A program made the position numbers and the translations under genes. The notes beneath the pieces were generated by a model. It saw nothing but the letters and a program-made list of their open reading frames with translations. It did no database searches and was not told the DNA's origin. Positions 8,233 through 17,178 of a stretch of 64,000 nt of DNA are shown here, piece after piece; position 1 is the stretch's first letter, and the number at the start of each line of letters is the position of its first letter. Source of the DNA: Vibrio sinaloensis DSM 21326 (GTDB lineage Bacteria > Pseudomonadota > Gammaproteobacteria > Enterobacterales > Vibrionaceae); the NCBI RefSeq assembly GCF_000189275.1, contig NZ_AEVT01000117.1, positions 62,001 to 126,000 of the forward strand. The letters are read 5' to 3'.

Positions 8233-9717
8233 TTATTTGCGATTTTTCATCATGCTCATCAAGCGTTTACGTTTACGCTCTTGAGATAATGTCATCTTAT
8301 TCGACTTACCTTCAAATGGGTTGTCGCTACTTTGGAAGATAATGCGAATCGGTGTTCCCATAATTTCCAAAGACTTACGGTAGTAGTTCATCAGATAACG
8401 CTTGTAAGAATCTGGCAATTCATTCACTTGGTTACCGTGGATAACAACGATAGGTGGGTTGTAGCCACCTGCGTGTGCATACTTGAGTTTCACACGACGC
8501 CCGCGAACCATAGGAGGTTGGTGATCGTCTGTTGCCATCTTCATAATACGAGTAAGAACCGATGTGCCTACGCGAGTTGTTGCCGACTTGTACGCTTCTT
8601 GAACCGATTCAAACAGGTGACCAACGCCTGTACCGTGCAGTGCTGAGATAAAGTGAATACGAGCAAAGTCCACAAAACCTAGACGGCGGTCCAGTTCTTT
8701 CTTCACATGCTCTTTAACGTCAGTATCTAGACCGTCCCACTTGTTTACCGCGATCACAATAGAGCGACCCGCGTTAAGCGCAAAGCCTAGTAGACTTAAG
8801 TCTTGATCAGAAATGTTCTCACGCGCATCAATCACGAGCATAACCACGTTAGCATCTTCGACGGCTTTAAGCGTTTTTACTACTGAGAACTTTTCTACCG
8901 TCTCATTGATACGAGTACGTCGACGTACACCAGCCGTATCAATTAGTACGTACTCACGACCATCACGTTCCATAGGAATGTAGATAGAGTCGCGGGTCGT
9001 GCCAGGCATATCGTAAACAACCACACGTTCTTCACCAAGAATACGGTTCGTTAAGGTTGATTTACCCACGTTAGGTCGGCCGATAATCGCCAGCTTAATA
9101 GGCTGATCTTGCAGACGGTTGAACTCTTGCTCAGCCTCTTCTTCGGTGTAGTCTAGCTTATCTTGTTCTTCATCTTCGAAACCAGTGAGATCTTCCAACT
9201 CACCTTTGCTTTCTTCCAATAGCTTTTCAGCAAACGGATTCAGCGCCAGATCAATCAAAGCCGTCACACCGCGACCATGTGCCGCAGCGATTTGATACAT
9301 GTTCTCGACACCAAGTTGCCAGAATTCAGCACTTGCCGCGTCAGCATCAATACCATCAACCTTGTTGACCACTAGCATAGATGGCTTTTCAAGCTTACGT
9401 AGGTGCTGTGCGATCGCTTCGTCTGCAGCAGTTAAGCCAGCACGACCATCCACCATAAACAACACAACATCTGCTTCATCAATCGCGGCTAGCGACTGCT
9501 GTGCCATTTTGGTTTCAACACCTTCTTCCGTGCCATCAATACCACCGGTATCAATAACGATAAATTCATGTTCACCAAGCTTAGCTTGGCCATATTTACG
9601 GTCACGAGTTAAGCCAGGGAAGTCCGCAACCAAAGCGTCACGAGTGCGAGTCAGTCGGTTAAACAACGTTGATTTACCAACGTTTGGACGCCCTACCAGA
9701 GCAACAACAGGTACCAT
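8233..9717 (-). CDS. der: Ribosome biogenesis GTPase Der (EngA)
   Basis: An essential double GTPase that helps mature the 50S ribosomal subunit. Two tandem G domains are plain: the first with GRPNVGKSTLFN (about 8-19), DTGG and NKVD, the second with GRPNVGKSTLTN (about 213-224), DTAGV and NKWD. An acidic linker (DLTGFEDEEQDKLDY) joins them. A KH-like C-terminal domain ends in a basic tail rich in Lys and Arg (SQERKRKRL, MMKNRK). The 494 residues match the E. coli length. The ATG is preceded by GAGG. Although it follows bamB, a hairpin with a T-rich tail separates the two, so der probably has a promoter of its own. Confidence 0.97.
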   Translation of the reverse strand: MVPVVALVGRPNVGKSTLFNRLTRTRDALVADFPGLTRDRKYGQAKLGEHEFIVIDTGGIDGTEEGVETKMAQQSLAAIDEADVVLFMVDGRAGLTAADEAIAQHLRKLEKPSMLVVNKVDGIDADAASAEFWQLGVENMYQIAAAHGRGVTALIDLALNPFAEKLLEESKGELEDLTGFEDEEQDKLDYTEEEAEQEFNRLQDQPIKLAIIGRPNVGKSTLTNRILGEERVVVYDMPGTTRDSIYIPMERDGREYVLIDTAGVRRRTRINETVEKFSVVKTLKAVEDANVVMLVIDARENISDQDLSLLGFALNAGRSIVIAVNKWDGLDTDVKEHVKKELDRRLGFVDFARIHFISALHGTGVGHLFESVQEAYKSATTRVGTSVLTRIMKMATDDHQPPMVRGRRVKLKYAHAGGYNPPIVVIHGNQVNELPDSYKRYLMNYYRKSLEIMGTPIRIIFQSSDNPFEGKSNKMTLSQERKRKRLMSMMKNRK

Positions 9718-9833
9718 AACAACCTCTACAATATTCTTTTCTTTATGTAGTTATAGGTAACAATTCGCCAATTTCATAATTCTAGCGACTTACCTATAAC
9801 CACATGTAACTTATTGTTTTCAAAACAAACAAA

Positions 9834-9863
9834 CGGCCCCCAACTGTTACCAGCTAGGAGCCG
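9834..9863 (-). terminator. Probable terminator between bamB and der
   Basis: Read as minus-strand RNA, a 13-pair stem (CGGCUCCUAGCUG with CAGUUGGGGGCCG, three G-U pairs, GUAA loop) is followed by UUUGUUUGUUUU. Because of the wobble pairs the stem is good only on the minus strand, which fixes its direction. Confidence 0.72.
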
Positions 9864-9884
9864 AATGTGAATTATATCACACGA

Positions 9885-11048
9885 TTACTCGTTGATCGTC
9901 AGTTTCTTTACATCGCCATTACGGGTGGTAATGACGTAACCATCTGGGATAACCACAGGTGGTACCGCAAAGCCACTGCTGCTAACTTCTTGCTTAGAAA
10001 CAAACTCGCCACTATTACGATCGATCCAGTAAAGGAAGCCTTCACTATCACCAACCACAATATAACCGTTCACTACGGCAGGAGCCGTCAACAAGCGATG
10101 TTCTAGCTGCTCATTTTTCCACAGCTCAGTACCACTTCGAGCATCAAATGCCGCTAAGTGATCTTTATCCGTAACAATGAATAGACGGCTACCATCGCTG
10201 GCAATGTCGGTCGCTGACGAATAATTGCGTTTCCAAGCCGGTTTACCGGTTCTCAAATCAATCGCCGTCAATTGGCCGTTATAACCAATTATGTAAAGTG
10301 TGCTACCTAAAACAAGAGGACTGGCATCAACATCGACCAAACGATCAATTTCCGTCGCCCCTTGTGGCAAACCAATCGGTTGTTGCCAGATAAGCTGGCC
10401 ACGTTCAGCGATCGCAGCCGCTAATCGACCATTAGCGGTGCCCCAGAACACGCCACCTGAAACGGTAACGGGTGCACTGTTACCACGCAATGTCAGGTTA
10501 GGTACTTCCGTACTGATTGCCCATTTTTGGCTGCCATCTTGTTGATCAAGCGCGATTAGCGTGCCTTTGTTGGTATGAACAATCACGAGATTGCTGTCTG
10601 TCGCAGGTGCCGCTAAGACTTCACCATCCACTTCAACACGCCAGTTCAGATCACCTGTTTCTTCATTCAGAGCAACAACTTCACCGTTTTCACTGCCAAT
10701 AAACAACTGACTGTATGCCGCGGTAATACCGCCAGATAAACGAGGTGAGACATCGTCGCTCTCAATGGCCTGCTGCCAAATCGTTTTACCCGTTTCAGGG
10801 TCAAGCGCTTTCACATCCCCATCTCGGCTTGCAACAAAGACCTTGTCGTAAGCGTAAGCAGGCGACAATTTTGAATAGTAGGAGTCCACACCATCACCCA
10901 CTGAAGCACTCCACACGCTTTGAGGAGTAAACTCGCTCGCCACTTGAGGCACCGGAGCCATCACGATGGTATCTTCTTCACTTGCACAACCTGCGAGAAT
11001 GCCAGTCAAAACCGCTGCAGTAAGTGCCTTTTTAAGCATTTCCTTCAT
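9885..11048 (-). CDS. bamB: Outer membrane assembly lipoprotein BamB
   Basis: A lipoprotein of the BAM complex that supports insertion of beta-barrel proteins into the outer membrane with BamA. The signal peptide ends in the lipobox LAGC (Cys near residue 21). The rest is an eight-bladed PQQ-type beta-propeller with recurring blade motifs such as DPETGKTIWQ, NEETGDLNWR, DQQDGSQKWA, DLRTGKPAWK, DARSGTELWK and DRNSGEFV. The 387 residues match the family. The ATG at 11048 has AAGGG upstream; an internal Met three codons later, preceded by AAGGAA, is an alternative. It follows yfgM by 10 bases, as in E. coli. Confidence 0.95.
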   Translation of the reverse strand: MKEMLKKALTAAVLTGILAGCASEEDTIVMAPVPQVASEFTPQSVWSASVGDGVDSYYSKLSPAYAYDKVFVASRDGDVKALDPETGKTIWQQAIESDDVSPRLSGGITAAYSQLFIGSENGEVVALNEETGDLNWRVEVDGEVLAAPATDSNLVIVHTNKGTLIALDQQDGSQKWAISTEVPNLTLRGNSAPVTVSGGVFWGTANGRLAAAIAERGQLIWQQPIGLPQGATEIDRLVDVDASPLVLGSTLYIIGYNGQLTAIDLRTGKPAWKRNYSSATDIASDGSRLFIVTDKDHLAAFDARSGTELWKNEQLEHRLLTAPAVVNGYIVVGDSEGFLYWIDRNSGEFVSKQEVSSSGFAVPPVVIPDGYVITTRNGDVKKLTINE

Positions 11049-11058
11049 GCACTCGCCC

Positions 11059-11673
11059 TTATTTGGCTAGGTCATCCAATTTCATTTGTAGCGTTTGACT
11101 CGCGTCACCAGCTTGTTGAGCTTCAGTGTACGCTGCGTACGCCGCTTGCGAATCGCCTTTACGCAGTAGGATGTCACCACGCAATTCTGCAACTCGCCCA
11201 GCCCAGCTTTCATCACCAATCGCGCTCAGCTCAGCGATCGCTGCATCGAAATCACCTTGCTCTGCTTTAAGACGTGCTAGGCGGTAGTTAATTACCGCAG
11301 AGACAGCTTCATCTTTTGTCGCCGTTTTAGCCCACTCTAACTGCGCGAGCGCTTCGTCTAAGTTACCCGCTTCCACTTGCACTTTTGCCAGTTGAAGTGC
11401 CGCAAGAACAGCGTATTGAGTCTCTTTGTTTGCATCAATAAAGCTTTGAACTGCAGCTTCGCCTTCTGCACCTTTAGCTGCCAACGCTTGTACGGCTTTG
11501 GTGTAGCTCTCAGACGCGGCTTCTTGAGCTGCTGTTACTGAATCTTGATAGTATCGCCAACCGAACAGGCCACCAAGACCGATAACCGCGCCAAAGATGA
11601 CCGCTTTACCGTTCTCTTTCCACCAATCTTTGATTGCTTCTACTTGTTGTTCTTCAGAATCGTAGAGTTCCAC
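11059..11673 (-). CDS. yfgM: YfgM, SecYEG-associated periplasmic TPR protein
   Basis: An inner-membrane protein that in E. coli associates with the Sec translocon and PpiD and assists periplasmic folding. An N-terminal cytoplasmic stretch (YDSEEQQVEAIKDWWKENG) is followed by one transmembrane helix at about 24-42 and a periplasmic TPR-like helical region rich in Ala. Residue count is 204, the usual size. The start codon is GTG with AGGA just upstream. It sits between hisS and bamB, the conserved position, and is likely cotranscribed with both. Confidence 0.93.
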   Translation of the reverse strand: MELYDSEEQQVEAIKDWWKENGKAVIFGAVIGLGGLFGWRYYQDSVTAAQEAASESYTKAVQALAAKGAEGEAAVQSFIDANKETQYAVLAALQLAKVQVEAGNLDEALAQLEWAKTATKDEAVSAVINYRLARLKAEQGDFDAAIAELSAIGDESWAGRVAELRGDILLRKGDSQAAYAAYTEAQQAGDASQTLQMKLDDLAK

Positions 11674-11728
11674 TTCCTGTCCTCTTGTAAAAAAGTGGCG
11701 AGCTATGTCGCCACCTCAATCTAAATAG

Positions 11729-12997
11729 TTAAACCAGTTCCGCTAGCTTAGCGATAACGTCTGCTTGGCTGTAAGTCTCTTGAGTACCGCCAATCAGGTC
11801 TTTTAATACCACGCTGTTGTCAGCGACTTCGTTTTCGCCTAACACTAACGCAACGGCGGCGCCAACTTTGTCAGCACGCTTGAATTGTTTCTTGAAGCTG
11901 CCACCACCAAAGTGGTTCATGACGCGCAGGCCAGGTACCTGTTCACGCAATAGCTCCGCAAGCTTCATTCCGGCCAGCATAGTGCCTTCACCCGCTGTCA
12001 CCATGTAAACGTCAACGCTACGGCGTACGTCAGTCAGCTCAAGGGTTTCTAGCATAAGAACCAGACGCTCAAGCCCCATAGCAAAACCTACTGCTGGGGT
12101 TGCTTTACCACCGAGTTGCTCAACTAGGCCATCGTAGCGACCACCACCACAAACGGTACCTTGAGCACCTAAGCTTTCAGTAATCCACTCAAATACTGTG
12201 CGGTTGTAATAGTCCAAACCACGAACTAAACGTTCATTAACTGTGTATTCGATACCCGCAGCGTCAAGAAGTTCACAAAGACCTGCAAAATGTTCTTTTG
12301 ACTCTTCACCTAAGTAATCAGAAAGACGTGGCGCATCACCCAAAATCGCTTGCACATCTGGGTTCTTAGTATCCAGTACACGCAAAGGGTTGGTGTGCAT
12401 GCGACGTTTACAATCATCATCCAGAATATCAATATGCTGCTCTAAGAAAGCAATCAGTGCAGTACGGTAATTTGCACGATCATCGAGTGAGCCAATAGAG
12501 TTCAACTCTAAGCGGACATGCTTATCAATGCCTAGCTCACGCCACAAACGCGCCGTCATCATGATGAGTTCAGCATCAACGTCAGGGCCATCAATACCAA
12601 ATACTTCAACACCACACTGGTGGAATTGACGGTAACGACCTTTTTGTGGACGCTCGTGACGGAACATCGGGCCCATGTACCATAGGCGCTGTTCATCACG
12701 GTTGATCAAACTGTTTTCAATACAAGAACGCACACAACCCGCAGTCCCTTCAGGACGTAGCGTTAAGCTATCGCCATTACGGTCTTCAAACGTGTACATT
12801 TCTTTCTCAACCACGTCGGTTACTTCACCGATAGCGCGACTGAATAGATGGGTCATCTCAACGATTGGCATGCGCACTTCGTTATAACCGTATGCGCTAA
12901 TTACGTTCTTCACTGTGTTTTCTAACTTTTGCCACAGCGGTGATTGAGTTGGAAGGCAATCGTTCATGCCTCGAATTGCTTGGATTTTCTTTGCCAC
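11729..12997 (-). CDS. hisS: Histidyl-tRNA synthetase
   Basis: Class II synthetase that charges tRNA-His. Recognisable parts are the N-terminal IRGMNDCLP, motif 2 with TLRPEGTAG, the histidine-A motif RGLDYYNRTVFEW (about 258-270), motif 3 GFAMGLERLVLM (about 307-318), and a C-terminal anticodon-binding domain from about 330. The 422 residues match the bacterial length. The start codon is GTG (MAKKIQAIRG). The gene lies 46 bases after ispG in the conserved isoprenoid and translation cluster. Confidence 0.97.
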   Translation of the reverse strand: MAKKIQAIRGMNDCLPTQSPLWQKLENTVKNVISAYGYNEVRMPIVEMTHLFSRAIGEVTDVVEKEMYTFEDRNGDSLTLRPEGTAGCVRSCIENSLINRDEQRLWYMGPMFRHERPQKGRYRQFHQCGVEVFGIDGPDVDAELIMMTARLWRELGIDKHVRLELNSIGSLDDRANYRTALIAFLEQHIDILDDDCKRRMHTNPLRVLDTKNPDVQAILGDAPRLSDYLGEESKEHFAGLCELLDAAGIEYTVNERLVRGLDYYNRTVFEWITESLGAQGTVCGGGRYDGLVEQLGGKATPAVGFAMGLERLVLMLETLELTDVRRSVDVYMVTAGEGTMLAGMKLAELLREQVPGLRVMNHFGGGSFKKQFKRADKVGAAVALVLGENEVADNSVVLKDLIGGTQETYSQADVIAKLAELV

Positions 12998-13043
12998 AGT
13001 TCTTTACCGTAAAATGGTTACCGTAATTTGGGTTACGTTGAGA

Positions 13044-14162
13044 TTAATCTTGTACTTTAATGTCGATACGATTAGCCGCATCCAGTGTCGACGCTTTCGC
13101 TCTGATCTTCGCTTCTAGCTGGTCAACAAGGTCGTTATTATCAAAACGCTCTTTTTGACGCTTACCATCTTCGTAGAAAGCGCTCTTCTTGTTGCTGCCT
13201 GCAAGACCAAGGTGCGATACTTCCGCCTCGCCTGGTCCATTCACGACGCAGCCGATGATCGAGACGTCCATTGGTGTAATCACATCTTCGAGACGCTGCT
13301 CAAGTGCGTTAACCGTACCGATCACATCGAACTCTTGGCGAGAACAACTCGGACAAGCGATAAAATTGATACCGCGAGAGCGAATACGCAGTGACTTCAA
13401 AATATCAAAGCCTACTTTGATTTCTTCAACAGGGTCTGCAGCTAATGAGATACGTAACGTATCACCAATGCCTTCCGCAAGGAGCATTCCCAGACCTACT
13501 GAAGACTTAACCGCGCCTGCACGAGCACCACCAGCTTCGGTAATACCGAGATGCAGTGGTTGATCAATTTTCTTCGCGAGTAGTCGGTATGAGTCAACGG
13601 CCAAGAAGACATCTGACGCTTTAACGCTTACCTTGAACTGGTCAAAGTTAAGACGGTCAAGAATGTCGACGTGACGCATAGCAGATTCAACCAGCGCTTC
13701 CGGAGTCGGTTCGCCATATTTCATCTGAATGTCTTTTTCTAGCGAGCCACCGTTCACCCCAATTCGAATTGGAATGTTTTTGTCACGCGCACAATCAACC
13801 ACAGCACGAATTCGGTCTTCTTTACCGATATTGCCAGGGTTAATTCGAAGACAGTCGACCCCATACTCCGCGACTTGCAGAGCGATACGGTAGTCAAAGT
13901 GGATATCCGCAACGAGAGGGATATTCACCTGCTGCTTAATTTGCTTGAATGCTTCCGCAGCATCCATCGTTGGAACTGACACACGAACGATATCAGCACC
14001 GACATTTTCCAGTGATTTAATTTGTGCAACAGTCGCTTCCACGTCTGTTGTTCTGGTGTTGGTCATCGATTGCACGGCAATCGGGGCACCGTCACCAATA
14101 GGTACGTCGCCCACATAGATACGAGTCGATGGGCGACGTTTTATAGGAGATTCGTATTGCAT
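13044..14162 (-). CDS. ispG: 4-hydroxy-3-methylbut-2-enyl diphosphate synthase
   Basis: An iron-sulfur enzyme of the non-mevalonate isoprenoid pathway that converts the cyclic diphosphate MEcPP to HMBPP. The N-terminal TIM barrel starts with the VGDVPIG...VQSMTNTRTTD region. The 4Fe-4S ligands are the two Cys of CPSC (about 270-273) and the Cys of CVVNGPGEA (about 305), with the conserved Glu of that motif. The 372 residues equal the E. coli protein. It follows rodZ by 8 bases, so the two are almost surely cotranscribed. Confidence 0.97.
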   Translation of the reverse strand: MQYESPIKRRPSTRIYVGDVPIGDGAPIAVQSMTNTRTTDVEATVAQIKSLENVGADIVRVSVPTMDAAEAFKQIKQQVNIPLVADIHFDYRIALQVAEYGVDCLRINPGNIGKEDRIRAVVDCARDKNIPIRIGVNGGSLEKDIQMKYGEPTPEALVESAMRHVDILDRLNFDQFKVSVKASDVFLAVDSYRLLAKKIDQPLHLGITEAGGARAGAVKSSVGLGMLLAEGIGDTLRISLAADPVEEIKVGFDILKSLRIRSRGINFIACPSCSRQEFDVIGTVNALEQRLEDVITPMDVSIIGCVVNGPGEAEVSHLGLAGSNKKSAFYEDGKRQKERFDNNDLVDQLEAKIRAKASTLDAANRIDIKVQD

Positions 14163-14170
14163 AGTAATTT

Positions 14171-15118
14171 CTAAGGTAAGGTGAATCTTGCTACTTTGCC
14201 TGAAGTATACCCAGAAAGGTCGACAGGTTCACTTGCTAATGTCATTGAAACGTTTTCAGGAGCACCTAAAACCAGTTTATAGGGCATTTCAGCACTCAAT
14301 TCTAACGTTTGACCGGCTTTTTTCACGCCAGTTGAAATGGTTTTACCGGATTTGTCTTTCACCTGAATCCAGCAATCACCGTTAAAAGTCATCACCAATA
14401 AATTTTCGGCAACACTTGGCGAAGTCGGCTCATCAGCCTCAGTAGGTGTGTCTGCAGGCTTAGATTCCGCCACAGGCTCGCTGACTTCATTAGGTTCGGT
14501 CACGGCATCGAGCGCCTCTTCTACCAAAGCCTCAGGCGCTTCTAGCACTGGGGCCTGTTCAGGTAAAGGTTCTTCGATGGCATCGACTGTTATTTCTGCT
14601 GGCAACTCAGTCGCTAACTCTGAGTTTTGAGCATTTTCTATTTGCTGCTCAATCTCAAGTTCCTGTTCAGTAACTTGGGTAAGATCAATGATGTCTGAGT
14701 CTTGATTCTGCCACCACCAAACGGAAGAGATGCCAACAATAACTAACACAATACCCCATGTAATGATCATTATGCGGCTATCGTGCTTCTCGCGCTTAGT
14801 CTGACGAGAAAAGCTCTGCATCGTCTGCTCTTCGACGGGTTCATCATTGGAGTGCTCATAAGCAGCTAATATAACCGATTCTTTAATGCCAACCGCCTTG
14901 GCGTATGAGCGCAAGTAGCCTTTAGTAAAAGTTGCCACAAGATCGGAGGAGAATTGATTGTTTTCGATACTTTCAATAATAGAAACACGCAGTCTTAATC
15001 GATCCGCGATTTGTTTTTGACTTAGTCCTAATTGTTCTCGTTTGTTTTTTAGCAGCGTTCCTGCTTCTGTGGCAGAAAAAGTGTGTTCTGGTGCTGTTGT
15101 CTCGTGTTCAGCTGTCAT
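14171..15118 (-). CDS. rodZ: Cytoskeletal protein RodZ
   Basis: A membrane protein that anchors MreB filaments and helps maintain rod shape. An N-terminal helix-turn-helix of the Xre type (about 17-80: LLKNKREQLGLSQKQIADRL) is followed by a basic juxtamembrane segment (SRQTKREKHDSR) and one transmembrane helix at about 117-136. A long acidic, Pro- and Glu-rich periplasmic linker leads to a C-terminal beta domain (DUF4115: FNGDCWIQVKDKSGKTI). Length and order fit RodZ. It heads the rodZ-ispG-hisS-yfgM-bamB series. Confidence 0.93.
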   Translation of the reverse strand: MTAEHETTAPEHTFSATEAGTLLKNKREQLGLSQKQIADRLRLRVSIIESIENNQFSSDLVATFTKGYLRSYAKAVGIKESVILAAYEHSNDEPVEEQTMQSFSRQTKREKHDSRIMIITWGIVLVIVGISSVWWWQNQDSDIIDLTQVTEQELEIEQQIENAQNSELATELPAEITVDAIEEPLPEQAPVLEAPEALVEEALDAVTEPNEVSEPVAESKPADTPTEADEPTSPSVAENLLVMTFNGDCWIQVKDKSGKTISTGVKKAGQTLELSAEMPYKLVLGAPENVSMTLASEPVDLSGYTSGKVARFTLP

Positions 15119-15397
15119 AGTCGTGGTTAATCTCTTGACTTAATGAGTACAATTATCATCACTTTAGTTATTCATTATTGGTAGTGATGTTCCGTTTGTA
15201 CCCAGTGAATTTGTTTTGGAGTTAAATACTCCTAATTGGTTAACACCCCACAAAATAGCAAAGATGACTCTTTAGAGTGTTAACTTTCAATTCTAATAGA
15301 TATCAAGCACGAAACAACATAGGAGAAGTGCATAATTTACAGTCAGCTCAAGGTTTTTCCGTAATTTGACAAAATAACTGTGTATTGATGTAACAAA
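15119..15397. other. rlmN-rodZ intergenic region, no gene seen
   Basis: About 280 AT-rich bases before the rlmN terminator, presumably holding the rodZ promoter. I see no reading frame of note and no pilF/pilW gene. That gene stands at this point in some other gammaproteobacteria, such as Pseudomonas. Confidence 0.5.
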
Positions 15398-15422
15398 AAA
15401 GCCAGAGCTGGGCTCTGGCTTT
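15398..15422 (-). terminator. Intrinsic terminator of rlmN
   Basis: Stem AAAGCCAGAGC with GCTCTGGCTTT around a TGG loop. On the minus strand it is followed by a T-run continuing to base 15395. It separates rlmN from rodZ. Confidence 0.85.
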
Positions 15423-15441
15423 ACGACTTTAGACTTAGGTC

Positions 15442-16566
15442 TTATACCGCTTTCACTTCAATTGCTTCGCCTTTCGCCGCTTTAATGATCGCCGTACGCT
15501 TAGTTCGGTCGATAACATCACCCACTAACTGACCACATGCCGCGTCAATATCATCACCGCGTGTTTTACGCACTGTCACCGTGTGTTCGTACTGCATGAG
15601 TGTTTTTTGGAAACGGTCGATACGTGAGTTGCTTGGCTTCTTGTATGGAGAACCAGGGTATGGGTTAAATGGAATTAAGTTGATTTTACAAGGCGTATCT
15701 TTCAACAATTCCGCCAGCTCACGAGCATGGTCCATGTCATCGTTCACGTGATCAAGTAACACGTACTCAACCGTCACTTTGCCGCGGTTGGCATTTGATG
15801 ACTGGATGTAACGACGAACTGAAGCTAAGAAATCTTCAATATCCCAACGATCGTTAATTGGCATGATGTCACTACGAAGCTTGTCATTTGGAGCATGCAG
15901 TGAAATGGCAAGCGCCACATCAATTTTACCTGTCATCTGATCGAGGCCAGATACAACGCCTGACGTTGACACCGTAACACGACGTTTAGACAAACCAAAC
16001 CCTAGGTCATCAAGCATCAGTTCAAGCGCTGGGATCAGGTTTTTCATGTTCAGTAACGGCTCACCCATCCCCATCATAACGACGTTGGTAATTGGGCGAC
16101 GGCCAGTTTCTTTCTCAAGACCGATTTCACGTGCAGCACGCCATACCTGACCAATGATTTCAGACACTTTCAAGTTGCGGTTAAAGCCTTGCTGAGCCGT
16201 CGAGCAGAACTTACATTCAAGCGCACAACCTACTTGCGAAGAGACACACAATGTCGCGCGGTCATCTTCAGGAATGTACACCGTTTCAACGTCTTGATCG
16301 CCGACTTTCATTGCCCATTTAATGGTACCGTCAGAAGAGTGCTGAGCTTCGGCAACAGTCGGAGCAACAATTTCACAACGACGCTGCAATTTTTCGCGCA
16401 ACTTCTTGTTAATGTTGGTCATGTTATCGAAGTTATCGACACCGAAATGATAGATCCACTTCATGACCTGATCAGCACGGAACGCCTTCTCGCCGAGTTC
16501 ATCAGCAAAGAACTTACGCAAACCTTGACGATCAAAGTCGAGTAGATTGATTTTTTCAGTGGTCAT
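15442..16566 (-). CDS. rlmN: Dual-specificity 23S rRNA/tRNA adenine C2-methyltransferase RlmN
   Basis: A radical-SAM enzyme that methylates A2503 of 23S rRNA and A37 of some tRNAs. The cluster motif CALECKFCSTA (CxxxCxxC) is near residues 113-123. GMGEPLLN binds SAM, and the C-terminal AACGQL supplies the Cys that carries the methyl intermediate. I chose the ATG at 16566 (MTTEKINLLDFDRQGL, 374 residues) because GAGAGG precedes it and it matches the family start; the frame is open 8 codons further up. It is a single gene bounded by terminators. Confidence 0.96.
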   Translation of the reverse strand: MTTEKINLLDFDRQGLRKFFADELGEKAFRADQVMKWIYHFGVDNFDNMTNINKKLREKLQRRCEIVAPTVAEAQHSSDGTIKWAMKVGDQDVETVYIPEDDRATLCVSSQVGCALECKFCSTAQQGFNRNLKVSEIIGQVWRAAREIGLEKETGRRPITNVVMMGMGEPLLNMKNLIPALELMLDDLGFGLSKRRVTVSTSGVVSGLDQMTGKIDVALAISLHAPNDKLRSDIMPINDRWDIEDFLASVRRYIQSSNANRGKVTVEYVLLDHVNDDMDHARELAELLKDTPCKINLIPFNPYPGSPYKKPSNSRIDRFQKTLMQYEHTVTVRKTRGDDIDAACGQLVGDVIDRTKRTAIIKAAKGEAIEVKAV

Positions 16567-16701
16567 GTGGCCTCTCAAGCGACGGAACATTAATTAAGGG
16601 CGCGAATTGTACAGCCTTTACGCAGTGACAACAAGGGTTGTAAAGCCACGTATTTTTTAAGACTTTAATATACAAACGATTATTTTTTGTACAACAACAA
16701 A

Positions 16702-16724
16702 CAACCCGCGAATTACGCGGGTTG
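16702..16724 (-). terminator. Terminator of the tcdA-csdE operon
   Basis: Stem CAACCCGCG with CGCGGGTTG around AATTA. On the minus strand it is followed by TTTGTTGTTG. It lies 14 bases after the csdE stop. Confidence 0.8.
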
Positions 16725-16737
16725 CTAAGAAATGGAG

Positions 16738-17166
16738 TTAGCGAGCGACTTGCTGAATCTGCTCAATAATGGCTTTCAAACCATTACCTCGAGAAGGGCT
16801 TAGGTGGGCAATCAATCCCAGCTTGTCAAAGTAATCATCAACATCAAACTGTTGGATTGCTTGCTGGCTCTTACCGTCAAATGCCGCCATAACCAAAGCG
16901 ATCAGGCCACGTACGATACGTGCATCGGAGTCCGCGCAGAAATACCATACTCCATCAACTTGCTCACTCACTAGCCACACTTGGCTTTCACAGCCCGCGA
17001 CAGTGACCAAATCCGATTTTAATTCATCAGGCATTTTAGGCAGTTTCTTGCCCCACTGGATGACTTGACGATAGCGGTCTTCCCAGCCAGAGAAACCCTG
17101 CATGGTTGCAACAATATCCTCTGCGCTAATTTCACCGCCAAAAGGTGACATTGGAAATGGTGACAT
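16738..17166 (-). CDS. csdE: SufE-like sulfur acceptor CsdE
   Basis: A SufE-family protein that accepts persulfide sulfur from a cysteine desulfurase. The active-site Cys is in VTVAGCESQVWL (Cys near residue 58), and the rest follows the SufE fold (GWEDRYRQVIQWGKKLP, IVRGLIALVMAAFDG, HLSPSRGNGL). I chose the ATG at 17166 (142 residues); the codon before it is TTG in frame. It lies 12 bases after tcdA, the E. coli csdE-csdL pairing, so CsdE rather than SufE is favoured. The desulfurase csdA is not in the window. Confidence 0.86.
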   Translation of the reverse strand: MSPFPMSPFGGEISAEDIVATMQGFSGWEDRYRQVIQWGKKLPKMPDELKSDLVTVAGCESQVWLVSEQVDGVWYFCADSDARIVRGLIALVMAAFDGKSQQAIQQFDVDDYFDKLGLIAHLSPSRGNGLKAIIEQIQQVAR

Positions 17167-17178
17167 CAACTTACCCTC

